Shown: piece after piece, positions 8,484-17,773 of the stretch | Position numbering within the stretch: position 1 is the first letter of the stretch | Layout of the letters: every line of letters starts with the position of its first letter | Assembly (NCBI GenBank): GCA_013288625.1 | Contig: JABDBN010000002.1 | Location: forward strand, 623-64,622 | Reading direction: 5' to 3' | Length of the DNA: 64,000 bases | From: Alphaproteobacteria bacterium | Lineage (GTDB): Bacteria; Pseudomonadota; Alphaproteobacteria; Rickettsiales; Midichloriaceae | Position numbers and translations under genes: made by a program | Notes under the pieces: model-generated | Told to the model about the DNA's origin: nothing | What the model saw: only the letters and a program-made list of their open reading frames with translations | The model's database searches: none

Positions 8484-9428
8484 CTATGATGGACATTTAA
8501 GTTCCTTCACATCCTCATCCAGCTGCTTTTTTATATTATTGTTAGCTGAGGGGAATTCTTTGCGCAGCTTAGCGTAGGTCGTGCAAGCCTCTTTGTTTTT
8601 GCCAAGTTTAGATAAAGCCTTTGCTAGCTTAAGCAGGTTATCTGCTGCCCGCGGCCCATTAACACTGCTTTGGTAACCTTTGAGGTACTGCACACCGGCT
8701 TTATCGTACTCGCCTTTTATGTAGTAGGTTTCACCTAGCCAATAATACGCGTTACCAGTAAACTCGGTATTAGGATGATCGTCGATAAACTTCTGGAAAG
8801 AAGTCCGTGCGCCTTTATAATCCCGAGCTTTTAAAAGCGAATATGCATCCTGATACTGCTGCTCAATGTTTGAGACTTTTTCCTTTTTCTCTAGGCTTGG
8901 GTCTTTTTTATCCTGAGGTTTATTATCTTTAGATTTGCCATCATCAATCAGTGGCTTTTCATCCTTTTTATCCTTCTTGCTTTTATCGTCTTCAAGAGAC
9001 TTATCCAAATCATCAAAAAGGGTATGTTCCTTTTTTTTCTCAGAATGAGCCTGGGAAAGCTCGTTAAAACGAAACTCATTATCGGCAGATAGTTTGGTCA
9101 TCTTCTCATTGAGACGCGCATTCTCAAATTGCAATTTTTCAACATCTCCGCGCAAAGCCCTTACCTGCTCTCGCAATTCCTCAATCTGAGCAAATGTGAG
9201 GGCGCTGGCACGGGCAGTTTGTTCCGGACTGCCCGGGGTATTAGGTACTGTATTCATTATGCTTAATTGCCTTTCCATGGCAGCCATGCTTCTTTCAAGC
9301 CTATCCACTTTGGAGGGGGAATCGTCATGGTAGGCAGGGTTAATTAATGGAGCAGTAGCCTGCGCTTCCTGCGCGACAGCAAGAGCTGGCAGGATCAGTG
9401 CGATAGCAGTATTAATAATAAATTTCAT
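8484..9428 (-). CDS. cpoB: CpoB/YbgF-like Tol-Pal-associated periplasmic protein
   Basis: About 314 residues. A signal peptide ([20 protein letters not shown]) is followed by an N-terminal coiled coil ([19 protein letters not shown] and a second heptad stretch near residues 75-120), a Lys/Asp-rich linker, and a C-terminal TPR block ([20 protein letters not shown]) with the YbgF signature. CpoB links Tol-Pal outer-membrane constriction with peptidoglycan synthesis at division. The start at 9428 is favoured because its ATG overlaps the leuS stop as ATGA; an ATG at 9434 is possible. The highly charged linker ([12 protein letters not shown]) is unusual. The gene normally sits with tol-pal; here it lies between leuS and the F0 operon. 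Confidence 0.85.
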   Translation of the reverse strand: MKFIINTAIALILPALAVAQEAQATAPLINPAYHDDSPSKVDRLERSMAAMERQLSIMNTVPNTPGSPEQTARASALTFAQIEELREQVRALRGDVEKLQFENARLNEKMTKLSADNEFRFNELSQAHSEKKKEHTLFDDLDKSLEDDKSKKDKKDEKPLIDDGKSKDNKPQDKKDPSLEKKEKVSNIEQQYQDAYSLLKARDYKGARTSFQKFIDDHPNTEFTGNAYYWLGETYYIKGEYDKAGVQYLKGYQSSVNGPRAADNLLKLAKALSKLGKNKEACTTYAKLRKEFPSANNNIKKQLDEDVKELKCPS

Positions 9429-11935
9429 AAGCATATGATATTAATAATTTTATCCGGTACAAAAATGACCTTTTTTATTTCTTTTCCATCAAGCTGGCTT
9501 TTAACATTAGCAAGGTGTTGTAAAGCTTCTTGCATGACATGCTCCTGATCAGAACCTGCAGGCACAGAAATGGTTCCACGCATCTTGCCATTTATTTGTA
9601 CAGCTAACGTAATTACATCATTGATCAGATACTTAATATTTGCAACAGGCCAGGTGATATTCGCCAATATATCCTCATGCCCAAGGTGCTGCCACAGTTC
9701 TTCAGTGACATGCGGCGCTATCGGGTTAAGAAGCTTAATTATGGTTTCCAGAGCTTCTCTCTTTAGATTTGCTGGCAAGGTGTGTTCAACAATGAAATTA
9801 TTAAGCTCTCTAATGCGTGCGATTGCCCGGTTGAAATGAAACTTTTCATAGTCATTGCTAACGTTATGTATGGTCTGATGGATGATTTTAAATGCAGCAG
9901 CATCTTCTCCATTGGTGCCATCATCCGTGAATTCACCTACCATTTTCATCAAGCGGCATAAATATCGGTGAGCTCCATCAACTCCAGATGAAGTCCACTC
10001 AAAGTCCCTCTCGGGAGGGGAATCAGAAAGCAGAAAAAGGCGAGCGGTATCAGCACCATATTTGTTAATAATCGAATCGGGCTCAACCACGTTCTTTTTG
10101 GATTTACTCATTTTTTCCAGGCGCCCAATAGTAACTTCCTCACCGGATTCAGTATTAAAAGCCTTGCCTTCCTTCAGTTCAACTTGTTCTGGATATAACC
10201 AGTCGCCGGCTTTATCCTGGTAGCTCATATGACCTACCATTCCTTGCGTGAGGAGGTTGGTAAAGGGTTCTGAAATATCAAGATAGCCAAGTTTATTCAT
10301 TACTTTGGTAAAAAATCGTGAATAGAGCAGATGGAGCACCGCGTGTTCAATCCCACCGATATATTGATCAACCGGCAGCCAGTACTTGGCTTCTTCTTTG
10401 TCGATACCGCCCGCAAACTGAGGGGAGCAAAAGCGCGCAAAATACCATGAGGATTCAACAAAAGTATCAAAGGTATCGGTTTCCCTTAGAGATGGCTTAT
10501 TGCATTTTGGACAGGTGGTATACTTCCATGTAGGATGTCGGTCTAAAGGATTGCCTGGCCGATCAAAAGCGACATCTTCAGGCAAGGTCACCGGCAACTG
10601 ATCTTTAGGAACGGGAACCACACCGCAATCATCACAATGTATAATCGGGATTGGGCAGCCCCAGTAGCGTTGCCGTGACACACCCCAATCGCGCAGTCTA
10701 TAATGAGTCTCTCTTCGACCATGAGCCTGGTCTTCAAGTTCCTTAATAGCCCTGAGCTTCGCATCCGCAGTACTCAGACCATTTAGAAATTCAGAATTTA
10801 TCAAAGTACCTTCACCGGTATAAGGCTTTAGGTTTATGTCCCACTCACCTTCGAGCGGCTTTACAACTTGGCGTATGGGCAAGCCATAGTTACGCGCGAA
10901 CTCATGATCGCGTTCATCATGAGCGGGGCAACCAAAAATTGCACCGGTTCCGTATTCGCTAATCACGAAATTGGCAACATAAATGGGGATAGTCAGCTGA
11001 TCATCAAGGGGATGAATTGCATATAACCCCGTAGCCAATCCTTTCTTTTCTTTGGTTTCGATCTCTGCTTCTGAAGTACCCATGTGATCACACTCTGCAA
11101 CAAAGTCGCGTACCGCTTGGTCATCTATATTCTTAAGCAGAGGGTGCTGGGGAGATATGCCCAGAAATGCCGCGCCAAATAAAGTATCCGGGCGCGTTGT
11201 AAAAACCTCTATGGCCTCTGCCTGCCCTTTCACCTTAAATTTTACCAGTGCACCTTCTGAACGACCAATCCAGTTTTCCTGCATGACTTTAACTTTTTCA
11301 GGCCAGTGCGGCAAATTTTGCAACTCAGCAAGCAGCTCTTTGGCAAAAGCGGTGATGCGCAAGAACCATTGCTTCAGGCGTTTGCGTTCAACGAGGGCGC
11401 CAGAACGCCAACCCCGTCCATCAACCACTTGCTCATTAGCAAGCACTGTATTATCGACTGGATCCCAATTTACTATCGACTCTTTCTGGTAAGCAAGGCC
11501 TTCGTTAAGCATGTCGATAAACATCGCTTGCTCGTGCTTATAGTAATCTGGCAAGCAAGTGGTGATCTCACGGCTCCAGTCATAGGTAAGACCAATCGGC
11601 GCAAATTGGCTTTTCATCGCTTCTATATTTTGCAACGTCCAGGTTTTAGGATGAATTTTATTGGCGATAGCTGCATTCTCCGCAGGCAACCCAAAGGCAT
11701 CCCATCCCATAGGATGAAGAACGTTATAACCTTGTGCGCGCTTAAACCGCGCTATCAGATCACCGATTGCATAATTGCGCAAATGGCCCACGTGAAGTTT
11801 CCCGGAAGGATAGGGGAACATTTCCAGCACAAAATATTTTTTGCGGGTTGGGTCTTTGACACTTGCAAATGCATTTTTTTCTTCCCAAATCTTCTGCCAC
11901 TTCTCATCAATAGCACGAGTATACTCGCTAATCAT
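9425..11935 (-). CDS. leuS: Leucyl-tRNA synthetase
   Basis: An 836-residue class I synthetase charging tRNA-Leu. Visible are the HIGH box ([15 protein letters not shown]), the CP1 editing domain with [13 protein letters not shown] and [13 protein letters not shown], the Zn-like CxxC elements ([13 protein letters not shown]), the KMSKS loop ([11 protein letters not shown]), and the C-terminal anticodon and Leu-specific domains. The ATG at 11935 ([17 protein letters not shown]) is preferred over an in-frame GTG four codons upstream. It appears to head a long minus-strand unit with cpoB and the F0 genes through a 4-nt ATGA overlap. Confidence 0.97.
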   Translation of the reverse strand: MISEYTRAIDEKWQKIWEEKNAFASVKDPTRKKYFVLEMFPYPSGKLHVGHLRNYAIGDLIARFKRAQGYNVLHPMGWDAFGLPAENAAIANKIHPKTWTLQNIEAMKSQFAPIGLTYDWSREITTCLPDYYKHEQAMFIDMLNEGLAYQKESIVNWDPVDNTVLANEQVVDGRGWRSGALVERKRLKQWFLRITAFAKELLAELQNLPHWPEKVKVMQENWIGRSEGALVKFKVKGQAEAIEVFTTRPDTLFGAAFLGISPQHPLLKNIDDQAVRDFVAECDHMGTSEAEIETKEKKGLATGLYAIHPLDDQLTIPIYVANFVISEYGTGAIFGCPAHDERDHEFARNYGLPIRQVVKPLEGEWDINLKPYTGEGTLINSEFLNGLSTADAKLRAIKELEDQAHGRRETHYRLRDWGVSRQRYWGCPIPIIHCDDCGVVPVPKDQLPVTLPEDVAFDRPGNPLDRHPTWKYTTCPKCNKPSLRETDTFDTFVESSWYFARFCSPQFAGGIDKEEAKYWLPVDQYIGGIEHAVLHLLYSRFFTKVMNKLGYLDISEPFTNLLTQGMVGHMSYQDKAGDWLYPEQVELKEGKAFNTESGEEVTIGRLEKMSKSKKNVVEPDSIINKYGADTARLFLLSDSPPERDFEWTSSGVDGAHRYLCRLMKMVGEFTDDGTNGEDAAAFKIIHQTIHNVSNDYEKFHFNRAIARIRELNNFIVEHTLPANLKREALETIIKLLNPIAPHVTEELWQHLGHEDILANITWPVANIKYLINDVITLAVQINGKMRGTISVPAGSDQEHVMQEALQHLANVKSQLDGKEIKKVIFVPDKIINIICL

Positions 11936-12008
11936 TTTATTTTTCACACATTTGAATTTACTTCAGCTTATAATAGCAGGTAATTCAATAGTTTTAAATA
12001 TTGAAATT

Positions 12009-13004
12009 TTAAAGAATCAAGAAGTCAGACGTGTTTGGACATATATCTGCGATACAAGCTAATACATCGATATCCTTGCCAACTACATATGAATTTAAGC
12101 AGGTTGTGTTACAATTACTTTCTGTTGTGCAATTTTTAATGGCATCAATCATCTGCTGATATTCATATACCCAGCTTAATTTTTCAATTAGCTCACCTAG
12201 ACCAAGAGCTAAAGATACTCTTTCAGAACCAGTTATTTCTAAAATATCGATTTGACTATAGTTTTCAAACTCAACGCACCTTACAACATTATTGCTGTTT
12301 TTAAGCAATTCCCTGGCATCAGGTTTTGCCCGTTTTGAACAATCGAGCTCTTCAACAGTTTCTAATGCTGCAGTAATTTGACCTGCACCGAGATCCTTGA
12401 GTGCTTTTACCTGAGTGGGATTTTGGAACTCCAATGCTCGCTCTATATTGGGATCGGATTTTAAAACTGAAAGTGCGCCCACTACAGATTTAAGGGCAAT
12501 AGGATCTGCAATGGGATTAAGCCTATTTGCAAATGATAACGCAGCATCAACATCGGTTAATTCTATCAAGATTCTTACATGGTATTCAGAAATAAATTGA
12601 TCTGCCAAATGGGCTTTTTCCGGATCGGTGTGGTTTATAAATTCTTGAGCCCGTTCCTCATAATACTTGATAGGCAAAGATATAGCTGAATCATTTAGCG
12701 TGCTGCATTCAACTTTATGCATATGCAGTTTTGCTAAACAACTTAATGACAGCAATCCCTGCGCACCTATTTCTGTGCTAAATTCATCTAGCTTAGAAAA
12801 ATTCCTTGCGATATAAGTAGTAACTGCGTTGAATGCCCACCTCTCATTGGAGGTAGAGCTCCTTGTCATACAAATCGCCATATCCGAGTCCTGACAAAAT
12901 TTAAGGGGCGGGAAACCATTACTACATATCTCCTTCAACTTACTTATATTGTTATAGAAGTTTGGCAAATAACAAGCAGGAGGCACATAATATTGATGGT
13001 ACAT
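12009..13004 (-). CDS. Paralogue A of an unrecognised three-gene family
   Basis: A 331-residue cytosolic-looking protein without signal peptide. It shares with the next two genes an N-terminal box (VPPACYLPNFYNNISKLKEI, then CSNG-PP), a central LHMHKVEC box, and an AQEFINHTDPEKAHLADQF - SEYH box. Residues about 175-290 hold two copies of a helical repeat: ALEFQNPTQVKALKDLGAGQ (then ITAAL) and CVEFENYSQIDILEITGSER (then VSLAL), each preceded by LK plus charged residues. The C-terminus has several cysteines and a DVLACIAD box. I do not recognise the family. Lineage-specific expansion and possible effector function are inferences. Confidence 0.7.
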   Translation of the reverse strand: MYHQYYVPPACYLPNFYNNISKLKEICSNGFPPLKFCQDSDMAICMTRSSTSNERWAFNAVTTYIARNFSKLDEFSTEIGAQGLLSLSCLAKLHMHKVECSTLNDSAISLPIKYYEERAQEFINHTDPEKAHLADQFISEYHVRILIELTDVDAALSFANRLNPIADPIALKSVVGALSVLKSDPNIERALEFQNPTQVKALKDLGAGQITAALETVEELDCSKRAKPDARELLKNSNNVVRCVEFENYSQIDILEITGSERVSLALGLGELIEKLSWVYEYQQMIDAIKNCTTESNCNTTCLNSYVVGKDIDVLACIADICPNTSDFLIL

Positions 13005-13165
13005 AAAAACTCCGTTATAAATTTTTTAAATGTCATTTAGATAACGAATATTAGCTTACCCTTCTTTAAACAACAATAATTTTTTACCTATTTATCGGTT
13101 AATTTTGCAACATGCTGATAAATAAACATTTTCAATATATATTTGTAAATTTTCAAAGATAACAG

Positions 13166-14551
13166 TTAAGCGTGCGCATGACAAAAAGTATTACTCTCAA
13201 GGCCATTAAAATAAAAATCAGATATACATTCCAATACATTTACACATTGATCTTCAACCTCAGGGGAAAGACATAATGCCTCACAACGATAATCTGCTTC
13301 ACATCTTGCAACTCCATCAATGAAGTGCTGCTTACTACTCAAAATATAAAGTCGCACCCAACCCATATCAATAATCTGATTACCCAAATCAAGGGCGAGA
13401 GACACTTTTTCAGGGCCAACTATTTTTAGAATATCAATTTGCACTTGATTGCTAAATTCAAAACATCTTGAAGGATGGTCGGTATTTTTTAGAAGTTTTA
13501 ATGCATCAAATTCAACATCATGAAAGCAAAGGTATTGCATACCTTTAGTAAGACACTGTTGCCCAATTTGCAAAGCTTCCGATACCTTATCTACTCCTAG
13601 TATACGCAGAGTCATTAGCTGACAACGATCTTGAAATTCAAATGCCCTCAGCACTTGAGGAGTCCCCTTCAAAACTTTGTATGCCGAAAACATGATATAT
13701 AAGTCGCCTTGGTCTGCCATAGGACTAAACATCTCTATTAAAGGAATTGATTCCTCTACTTTTCCTATTTCTTTTAAAACCTGCAAATGGAATTCAGAAA
13801 CAAATTGGTCAGCAAAGCTAACTTTTTCCGGTTCAGTTCTGTTTATAAACTCATAGGCTCTATATGCATAAAGTTTGTTGGGTAATGACATATTCTCAAT
13901 TTTATTCTCAATTGAATCATCACTATTTCCATCGAGTTTATTCCCTTCATGTTTGTTTATTTTAAATATTAACTTTAGCCCCACACTGCTTAATATTCCT
14001 GGTACAAGATAGTGCACAGCTCTGAATTCAGGCTCATAGGCATATTCTTCTACCATAAATGCAAGATCAGTTAGTAAGCGGTCCTGCAATATAGGACCAA
14101 GAGCTAGCATATGTTGTCTAGTTTGCTCATAACTATTTGCAAACATTCTCCAAATTTGCACTCCAAGTGGTAAAGCGCTTATGAAATCCTTAAATACCGA
14201 ATCTATACCATCTAAGACTTGCCGATTATAAGACGCGCACTCAACACTATGCATGTGCAATATTGCTAAACATCGCTCTGAAATTTGACTATGATTAGTA
14301 ATATTAATGACAAATTTATCTATTTGTTCCCTATTAGAAACTAAATAATTCCTCACTACTCTATCAAAAGCATCCCTTAAGGGCACAAAATCTTCAAGTA
14401 TGTATCCCAAGGATTTTCTAATAGGGCCAGCATAAGGCACATTTTCGCGCACTACAGGCGGAAGTGCGTTTTCACAGCTTTTCATTAATTTAGCTGCATT
14501 ACTATAAATGCTTGGCAAATGACATGCAGGTAGAATAATATATTCACTCAT
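13166..14551 (-). CDS. Paralogue B of the three-gene family (longest)
   Basis: A 461-residue member of the family described for 12009-13004. It has the N-terminal LPACHLPSIYSNAAKLMKSC box, LHMHSVECASYN, then about 100 extra residues absent from A (roughly 120-230, helical, with Asn/Asp-rich linker), then YEFINRTEPEKVSFADQFVS, two repeat copies (FEFQDRCQLMTLRILGVDK and FEFSNQVQIDILKIVGPEK, both followed by VS-AL), and a Cys-rich C-terminus (CEADYRCEALC, VLECISD). The tail HAHA is histidine-rich. The spacer to paralogue A is 161 bp and AT-rich. Function unknown. Confidence 0.7.
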   Translation of the reverse strand: MSEYIILPACHLPSIYSNAAKLMKSCENALPPVVRENVPYAGPIRKSLGYILEDFVPLRDAFDRVVRNYLVSNREQIDKFVINITNHSQISERCLAILHMHSVECASYNRQVLDGIDSVFKDFISALPLGVQIWRMFANSYEQTRQHMLALGPILQDRLLTDLAFMVEEYAYEPEFRAVHYLVPGILSSVGLKLIFKINKHEGNKLDGNSDDSIENKIENMSLPNKLYAYRAYEFINRTEPEKVSFADQFVSEFHLQVLKEIGKVEESIPLIEMFSPMADQGDLYIMFSAYKVLKGTPQVLRAFEFQDRCQLMTLRILGVDKVSEALQIGQQCLTKGMQYLCFHDVEFDALKLLKNTDHPSRCFEFSNQVQIDILKIVGPEKVSLALDLGNQIIDMGWVRLYILSSKQHFIDGVARCEADYRCEALCLSPEVEDQCVNVLECISDFYFNGLESNTFCHAHA

Positions 14552-14696
14552 AGGATCGACCCGAATTAGTTTTTCGAATCATAATCCATTTTACCTATAT
14601 TTTAAAGGAAAATTGCAATTATTACAATTTTTTGATATTTCTCACTGAGAATGCCTGGTTTTTAATGTTGAAATAAGCCAGATCAGTCATTAAGAA

Positions 14697-15503
14697 TTAA
14701 CTATCTGCGCAAGCAGCCTGGGTTGTTATACCTATACAAGCTATAACATCTACCAGATGATCTTCACTATTGCTGTCTACATTGTTAGCTGCTGCACAAG
14801 TGCGTACCTTTTCAACCAATGCCTGTTGCTCATAAGGATGCGCAATTGGGTTTAGAGCATTTATAAATGGAAGAGAAGCTTCAGCATCCTGCAATGCATG
14901 AAGAACTTGTATGTGATATTCAGACAGGAATTGCTCTGCTAACATTGCGTTCTCTGGATTAGTACTATTGATAAACTCCAAAGCTTGAAGAGCATATTTT
15001 TTTCCTGGAAATGCCATATGAGCAATCTTATCTTCTATTGAACCCTCATCATATCCAGTTTCAGTATTTTTGTTCAGAAGCATATTAAAAAACCCAGTTG
15101 TATGTGGTAATTCACCTAACCCAGTTTCAATAATTGAGCTTAGTGTATCAAATATACTCTCATTTTCTTTTGAGCAGGCAACACTATGCATATACAATAT
15201 TGTCACGCAATGCAGTGGTAGTGGCACAGGGCTAGGTAGATTACTTTGGGCAAAACTGTTAATTTCTTCCATATGGAAATCCCTATATGATGCAACTATA
15301 GTATCCACGTAGGTTTTTAGCGTAACTAAGCTTTCGCCCGCATAGCGATCTCCAGAAGCATAATATGACGGTGTCGCTATGAGATTAGGTGTGATTATAG
15401 AAACTGGAGGCAAACCATTGCTACATAATTCCATCAATTTGCTTTGATTATTGTAAAACTTGGGTAGATAACAAGCAGGTGGCACTAGATAGTTTGAATA
15501 CAT
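14697..15503 (-). CDS. Paralogue C of the three-gene family (shortest)
   Basis: A 268-residue member. The N-terminal box (VPPACYLPKFYNNQSKLMEL then CSNGLPP) is nearly identical to that of A, followed by LYMHSVACSKEN, the ALEFINSTNPENAMLAEQF - SEYHIQVL box and LNPIAHP. Compared with A and B it lacks both EF-Q-L-G-V-AL repeats: after LNPIAHPYEQQALVEKVRTC it goes straight to the C-terminal DVIACIG box. The family thus varies by loss or gain of the repeat block. Its promoter region (15504-15600) contains an ATTGTAA-type motif also seen upstream of paralogue B and of the ankyrin genes. Confidence 0.7.
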   Translation of the reverse strand: MYSNYLVPPACYLPKFYNNQSKLMELCSNGLPPVSIITPNLIATPSYYASGDRYAGESLVTLKTYVDTIVASYRDFHMEEINSFAQSNLPSPVPLPLHCVTILYMHSVACSKENESIFDTLSSIIETGLGELPHTTGFFNMLLNKNTETGYDEGSIEDKIAHMAFPGKKYALQALEFINSTNPENAMLAEQFLSEYHIQVLHALQDAEASLPFINALNPIAHPYEQQALVEKVRTCAAANNVDSNSEDHLVDVIACIGITTQAACADS

Positions 15504-15682
15504 AGACTTCCTTTATTTTTATATATTAGCATCGAAATGCTAATATATGTTTATCGAATAAACAATATATTTTTACAAATTGTAATTGTATTTTAGCAAT
15601 GCCGCTTTTAGAAAAGAAATTAATGATGTTCAATAAGTATTATTCTTTTGCAGGCTTCTGTGGGAATATATGCGCCATCAGA

Positions 15683-15722
15683 GTCATGACCAATTTAGAC
15701 CAAAGTCCAAATTAGCCATGAC
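15683..15722 (-). other. Long hairpin between metK and paralogue C
   Basis: Eighteen-base arms (15683-15700 and 15705-15722) surround a 4-nt loop. In plus-strand RNA three positions would be A-C mismatches, but in minus-strand RNA all three become G-U wobbles, giving a fully paired stem. This asymmetry suggests the structure is used in a minus-strand transcript, that is downstream of metK and before paralogue C. No T-run follows on the minus strand, so it is not a canonical terminator; a processing or 3'-end stabilising element is possible. The remaining 15504-15791 sequence shows no gene. Confidence 0.6.
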
Positions 15723-15791
15723 TTTTTTGGAGTTAGGTCTAGATTAACCATTGAAAATCCAACACTTTGCATTTCTCAATGTAATTTCCTA

Positions 15792-16982
15792 TCATAACAA
15801 TTTCTGGAAATTCCCAACCAAATCTAACTTCTCCCATGAGAACGCGCCGTTTTCCATTGGCGCACGGCCAAAATGCCCGTAAGTTGACGTCACTTCATAA
15901 ATCGGGCGATCAAGCTTTAAATGGTCACGAATGCCCCGGGGAGTTAAATCAATCGCATCATGAATTGCATAGATTATATCATCTTCCAGAAGTTTCCCGG
16001 TACCAAAAGTATTTACATAAATCGAGAGCGGTTTAGCCACACCGATCGCATAGGCAAGCTGTATCAAGCATTTGTCTGCAATTCCGGCCGCTACTAAATT
16101 CTTGGCAAGATAGCGCGCGGCATAGGCAGCAGAGCGATCAACCTTTGAAGGATCTTTGCCGGAGAATGCCCCTCCTCCATGCGGCGCCGAGCCCCCATAA
16201 GTATCAACTATGATCTTCCGACCCGTAAGACCTGTATCGCTCTCAGGTCCTCCGATTGTAAATTTACCTGTAGGATTAATATAGAACTTCGTATGATCAT
16301 CAATCCAGCCTTTAGGCAGTACCTGATGCACATAGGGTTTGATAATGTTCTGAATTTCTTCCTGCGAATATCGGGTATGGTGCTGGATCGAAACCACAAT
16401 ACAAGTTGCCCGGATAGGCGTGCGATCATCATCATATTCCAAAGTAATCTGGCATTTCCCATCGGGCCCTAAGTCCATATCCGGCTTGGCTTTGATATCT
16501 GTCATAATCGCGCTTATTAACTTATGCGCATAATAGATACATGCCGGCATATAGTCTTGGGTTTCGCGGCAAGCATAGCCAAACATAATACCCTGGTCAC
16601 CTGCACCTTCCACGCCAGTTGCAGCCCCGGTAACGCCTTGCGCGATATCAGGAGATTGCTTATGGACAAGATTGATGATCTGCACGTTTTTCCAATCAAA
16701 TGGATCTTTGCAATAACCAATTTTCTTGATCGTAGCTCTGATTATCCTCTCCATTTCTTCCGTTTTCAGCCGGTGATGGCTTGCAACTTCACCACCCACC
16801 ACCACATGATTAGGGGCTACAAAGCACTCTATTGCCACACGCGCCTGCGAATCATGGGTTAGATAAGAATCGAGGATTGCATCGGAAATCTGATCACAAA
16901 TTTTATCGGGATGACCTTCTGACACGGATTCACTTGAGAAATGAAAGCCCTTGCGCTGATTGCTTTTTAACTGTTGTGTCAT
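15792..16982 (-). CDS. metK: S-adenosylmethionine synthetase
   Basis: A 396-residue enzyme making SAM from ATP and methionine. N-terminal SSESVSEGHPDKICDQISDA (ATP/Mg-binding), GVTGAATGVEGAGDQGIMFG (signature with GAGDQG), and GGGAFSGKDPSKVDRSAAY (P-loop-like signature 2) are all present, as are the C-terminal YGHFGR and FSWEK. The gene looks intact, in contrast to the decayed metK known in some Rickettsia, so this bacterium probably makes its own SAM. The 44-bp spacer to the divergent pgeF leaves no room for a SAM riboswitch. Confidence 0.97.
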   Translation of the reverse strand: MTQQLKSNQRKGFHFSSESVSEGHPDKICDQISDAILDSYLTHDSQARVAIECFVAPNHVVVGGEVASHHRLKTEEMERIIRATIKKIGYCKDPFDWKNVQIINLVHKQSPDIAQGVTGAATGVEGAGDQGIMFGYACRETQDYMPACIYYAHKLISAIMTDIKAKPDMDLGPDGKCQITLEYDDDRTPIRATCIVVSIQHHTRYSQEEIQNIIKPYVHQVLPKGWIDDHTKFYINPTGKFTIGGPESDTGLTGRKIIVDTYGGSAPHGGGAFSGKDPSKVDRSAAYAARYLAKNLVAAGIADKCLIQLAYAIGVAKPLSIYVNTFGTGKLLEDDIIYAIHDAIDLTPRGIRDHLKLDRPIYEVTSTYGHFGRAPMENGAFSWEKLDLVGNFQKLL

Positions 16983-17026
16983 GTGACTCTATTTGATATT
17001 ATTTTTAAAAACTCGGGCGATATCAT

Positions 17027-17773
17027 ATGTATGTAAAGTCAAATTTATTTCACCCTCAAACTCTTGTCCATGGCTTTTTTGGCCGCAAGGGTGGCGTTAA
17101 TAACTCTCTGAACTGTTCCGTCAAGCCAGGGATCAGTGAAGCTGATGTGCAAGAAAATCGCACCATTATTTGCAGAAGCCTGGGTCTGGAGCTTGACCAA
17201 CTCAACGTATTGGAGCAAACCCATTGCAATCGGGTGTATTATCCAATTGATAATACTATAACTGCAGAAGCCGATGCTATGGTAACAAACAAGCCTGGAG
17301 TTGCACTCGGTGTCCAGACTGCAGATTGCACCCCCATTTTATTAGCTGATCAGACCCATAAGGTAATCGGAGCTATTCATGCCGGTTGGAAAGGCGCCCT
17401 TGCCGGAGTGATTAGCAATACTGTAGCTAAAATGCAAGAATTAGGGGCAAAACCCGAAAACATAGTTTGCGCAATTGGCCCTACTATTCAGCAAGACACT
17501 TACGAAGTTGATAGCATTTTCCACAAGACTTTTCTTGAGAAGGACGCTGCTAACCTGAAATTTTTTAAGGACTCTACTCGCTCAGGCCACTATATGTTTG
17601 ATCTTCCGGGCTACTGCTTTGCCGAGCTAAGAAGCACTGGAATAGAGAAAATTGATAATCTCAAGATCAATACCTACTCTAACCCTGATGACTATTTCAG
17701 CTTCAGAAGATCTACCCATCAGGGAACACCTACTGATTGCGGCAACCAGATGTCGGTGATTTCACTGCTTTGA
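17027..17773 (+). CDS. pgeF: Multicopper-laccase-fold purine nucleoside phosphorylase PgeF (YfiH)
   Basis: A 248-residue YfiH/DUF152-family protein. It shows GFFGRKGGVN near the N-terminus, EQTHCNRVYY, GVQTADCTPILLAD and AIHAGWKGALAGV, which carry the conserved His-Cys-His metal-site residues, and a C-terminal DCGNQ. Family members act as purine nucleoside phosphorylase/adenosine deaminase and have been linked to editing of peptidoglycan precursors. It is divergent from metK and abuts phrB tail to tail (stop codons adjacent, no gap). Confidence 0.92.
   Translation: MYVKSNLFHPQTLVHGFFGRKGGVNNSLNCSVKPGISEADVQENRTIICRSLGLELDQLNVLEQTHCNRVYYPIDNTITAEADAMVTNKPGVALGVQTADCTPILLADQTHKVIGAIHAGWKGALAGVISNTVAKMQELGAKPENIVCAIGPTIQQDTYEVDSIFHKTFLEKDAANLKFFKDSTRSGHYMFDLPGYCFAELRSTGIEKIDNLKINTYSNPDDYFSFRRSTHQGTPTDCGNQMSVISLL

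Noticed and set aside
16983..17026. Search for a SAM riboswitch upstream of metK
   Set aside because: Only 44 bp separate the divergent metK and pgeF starts, too short for any SAM aptamer plus expression platform.
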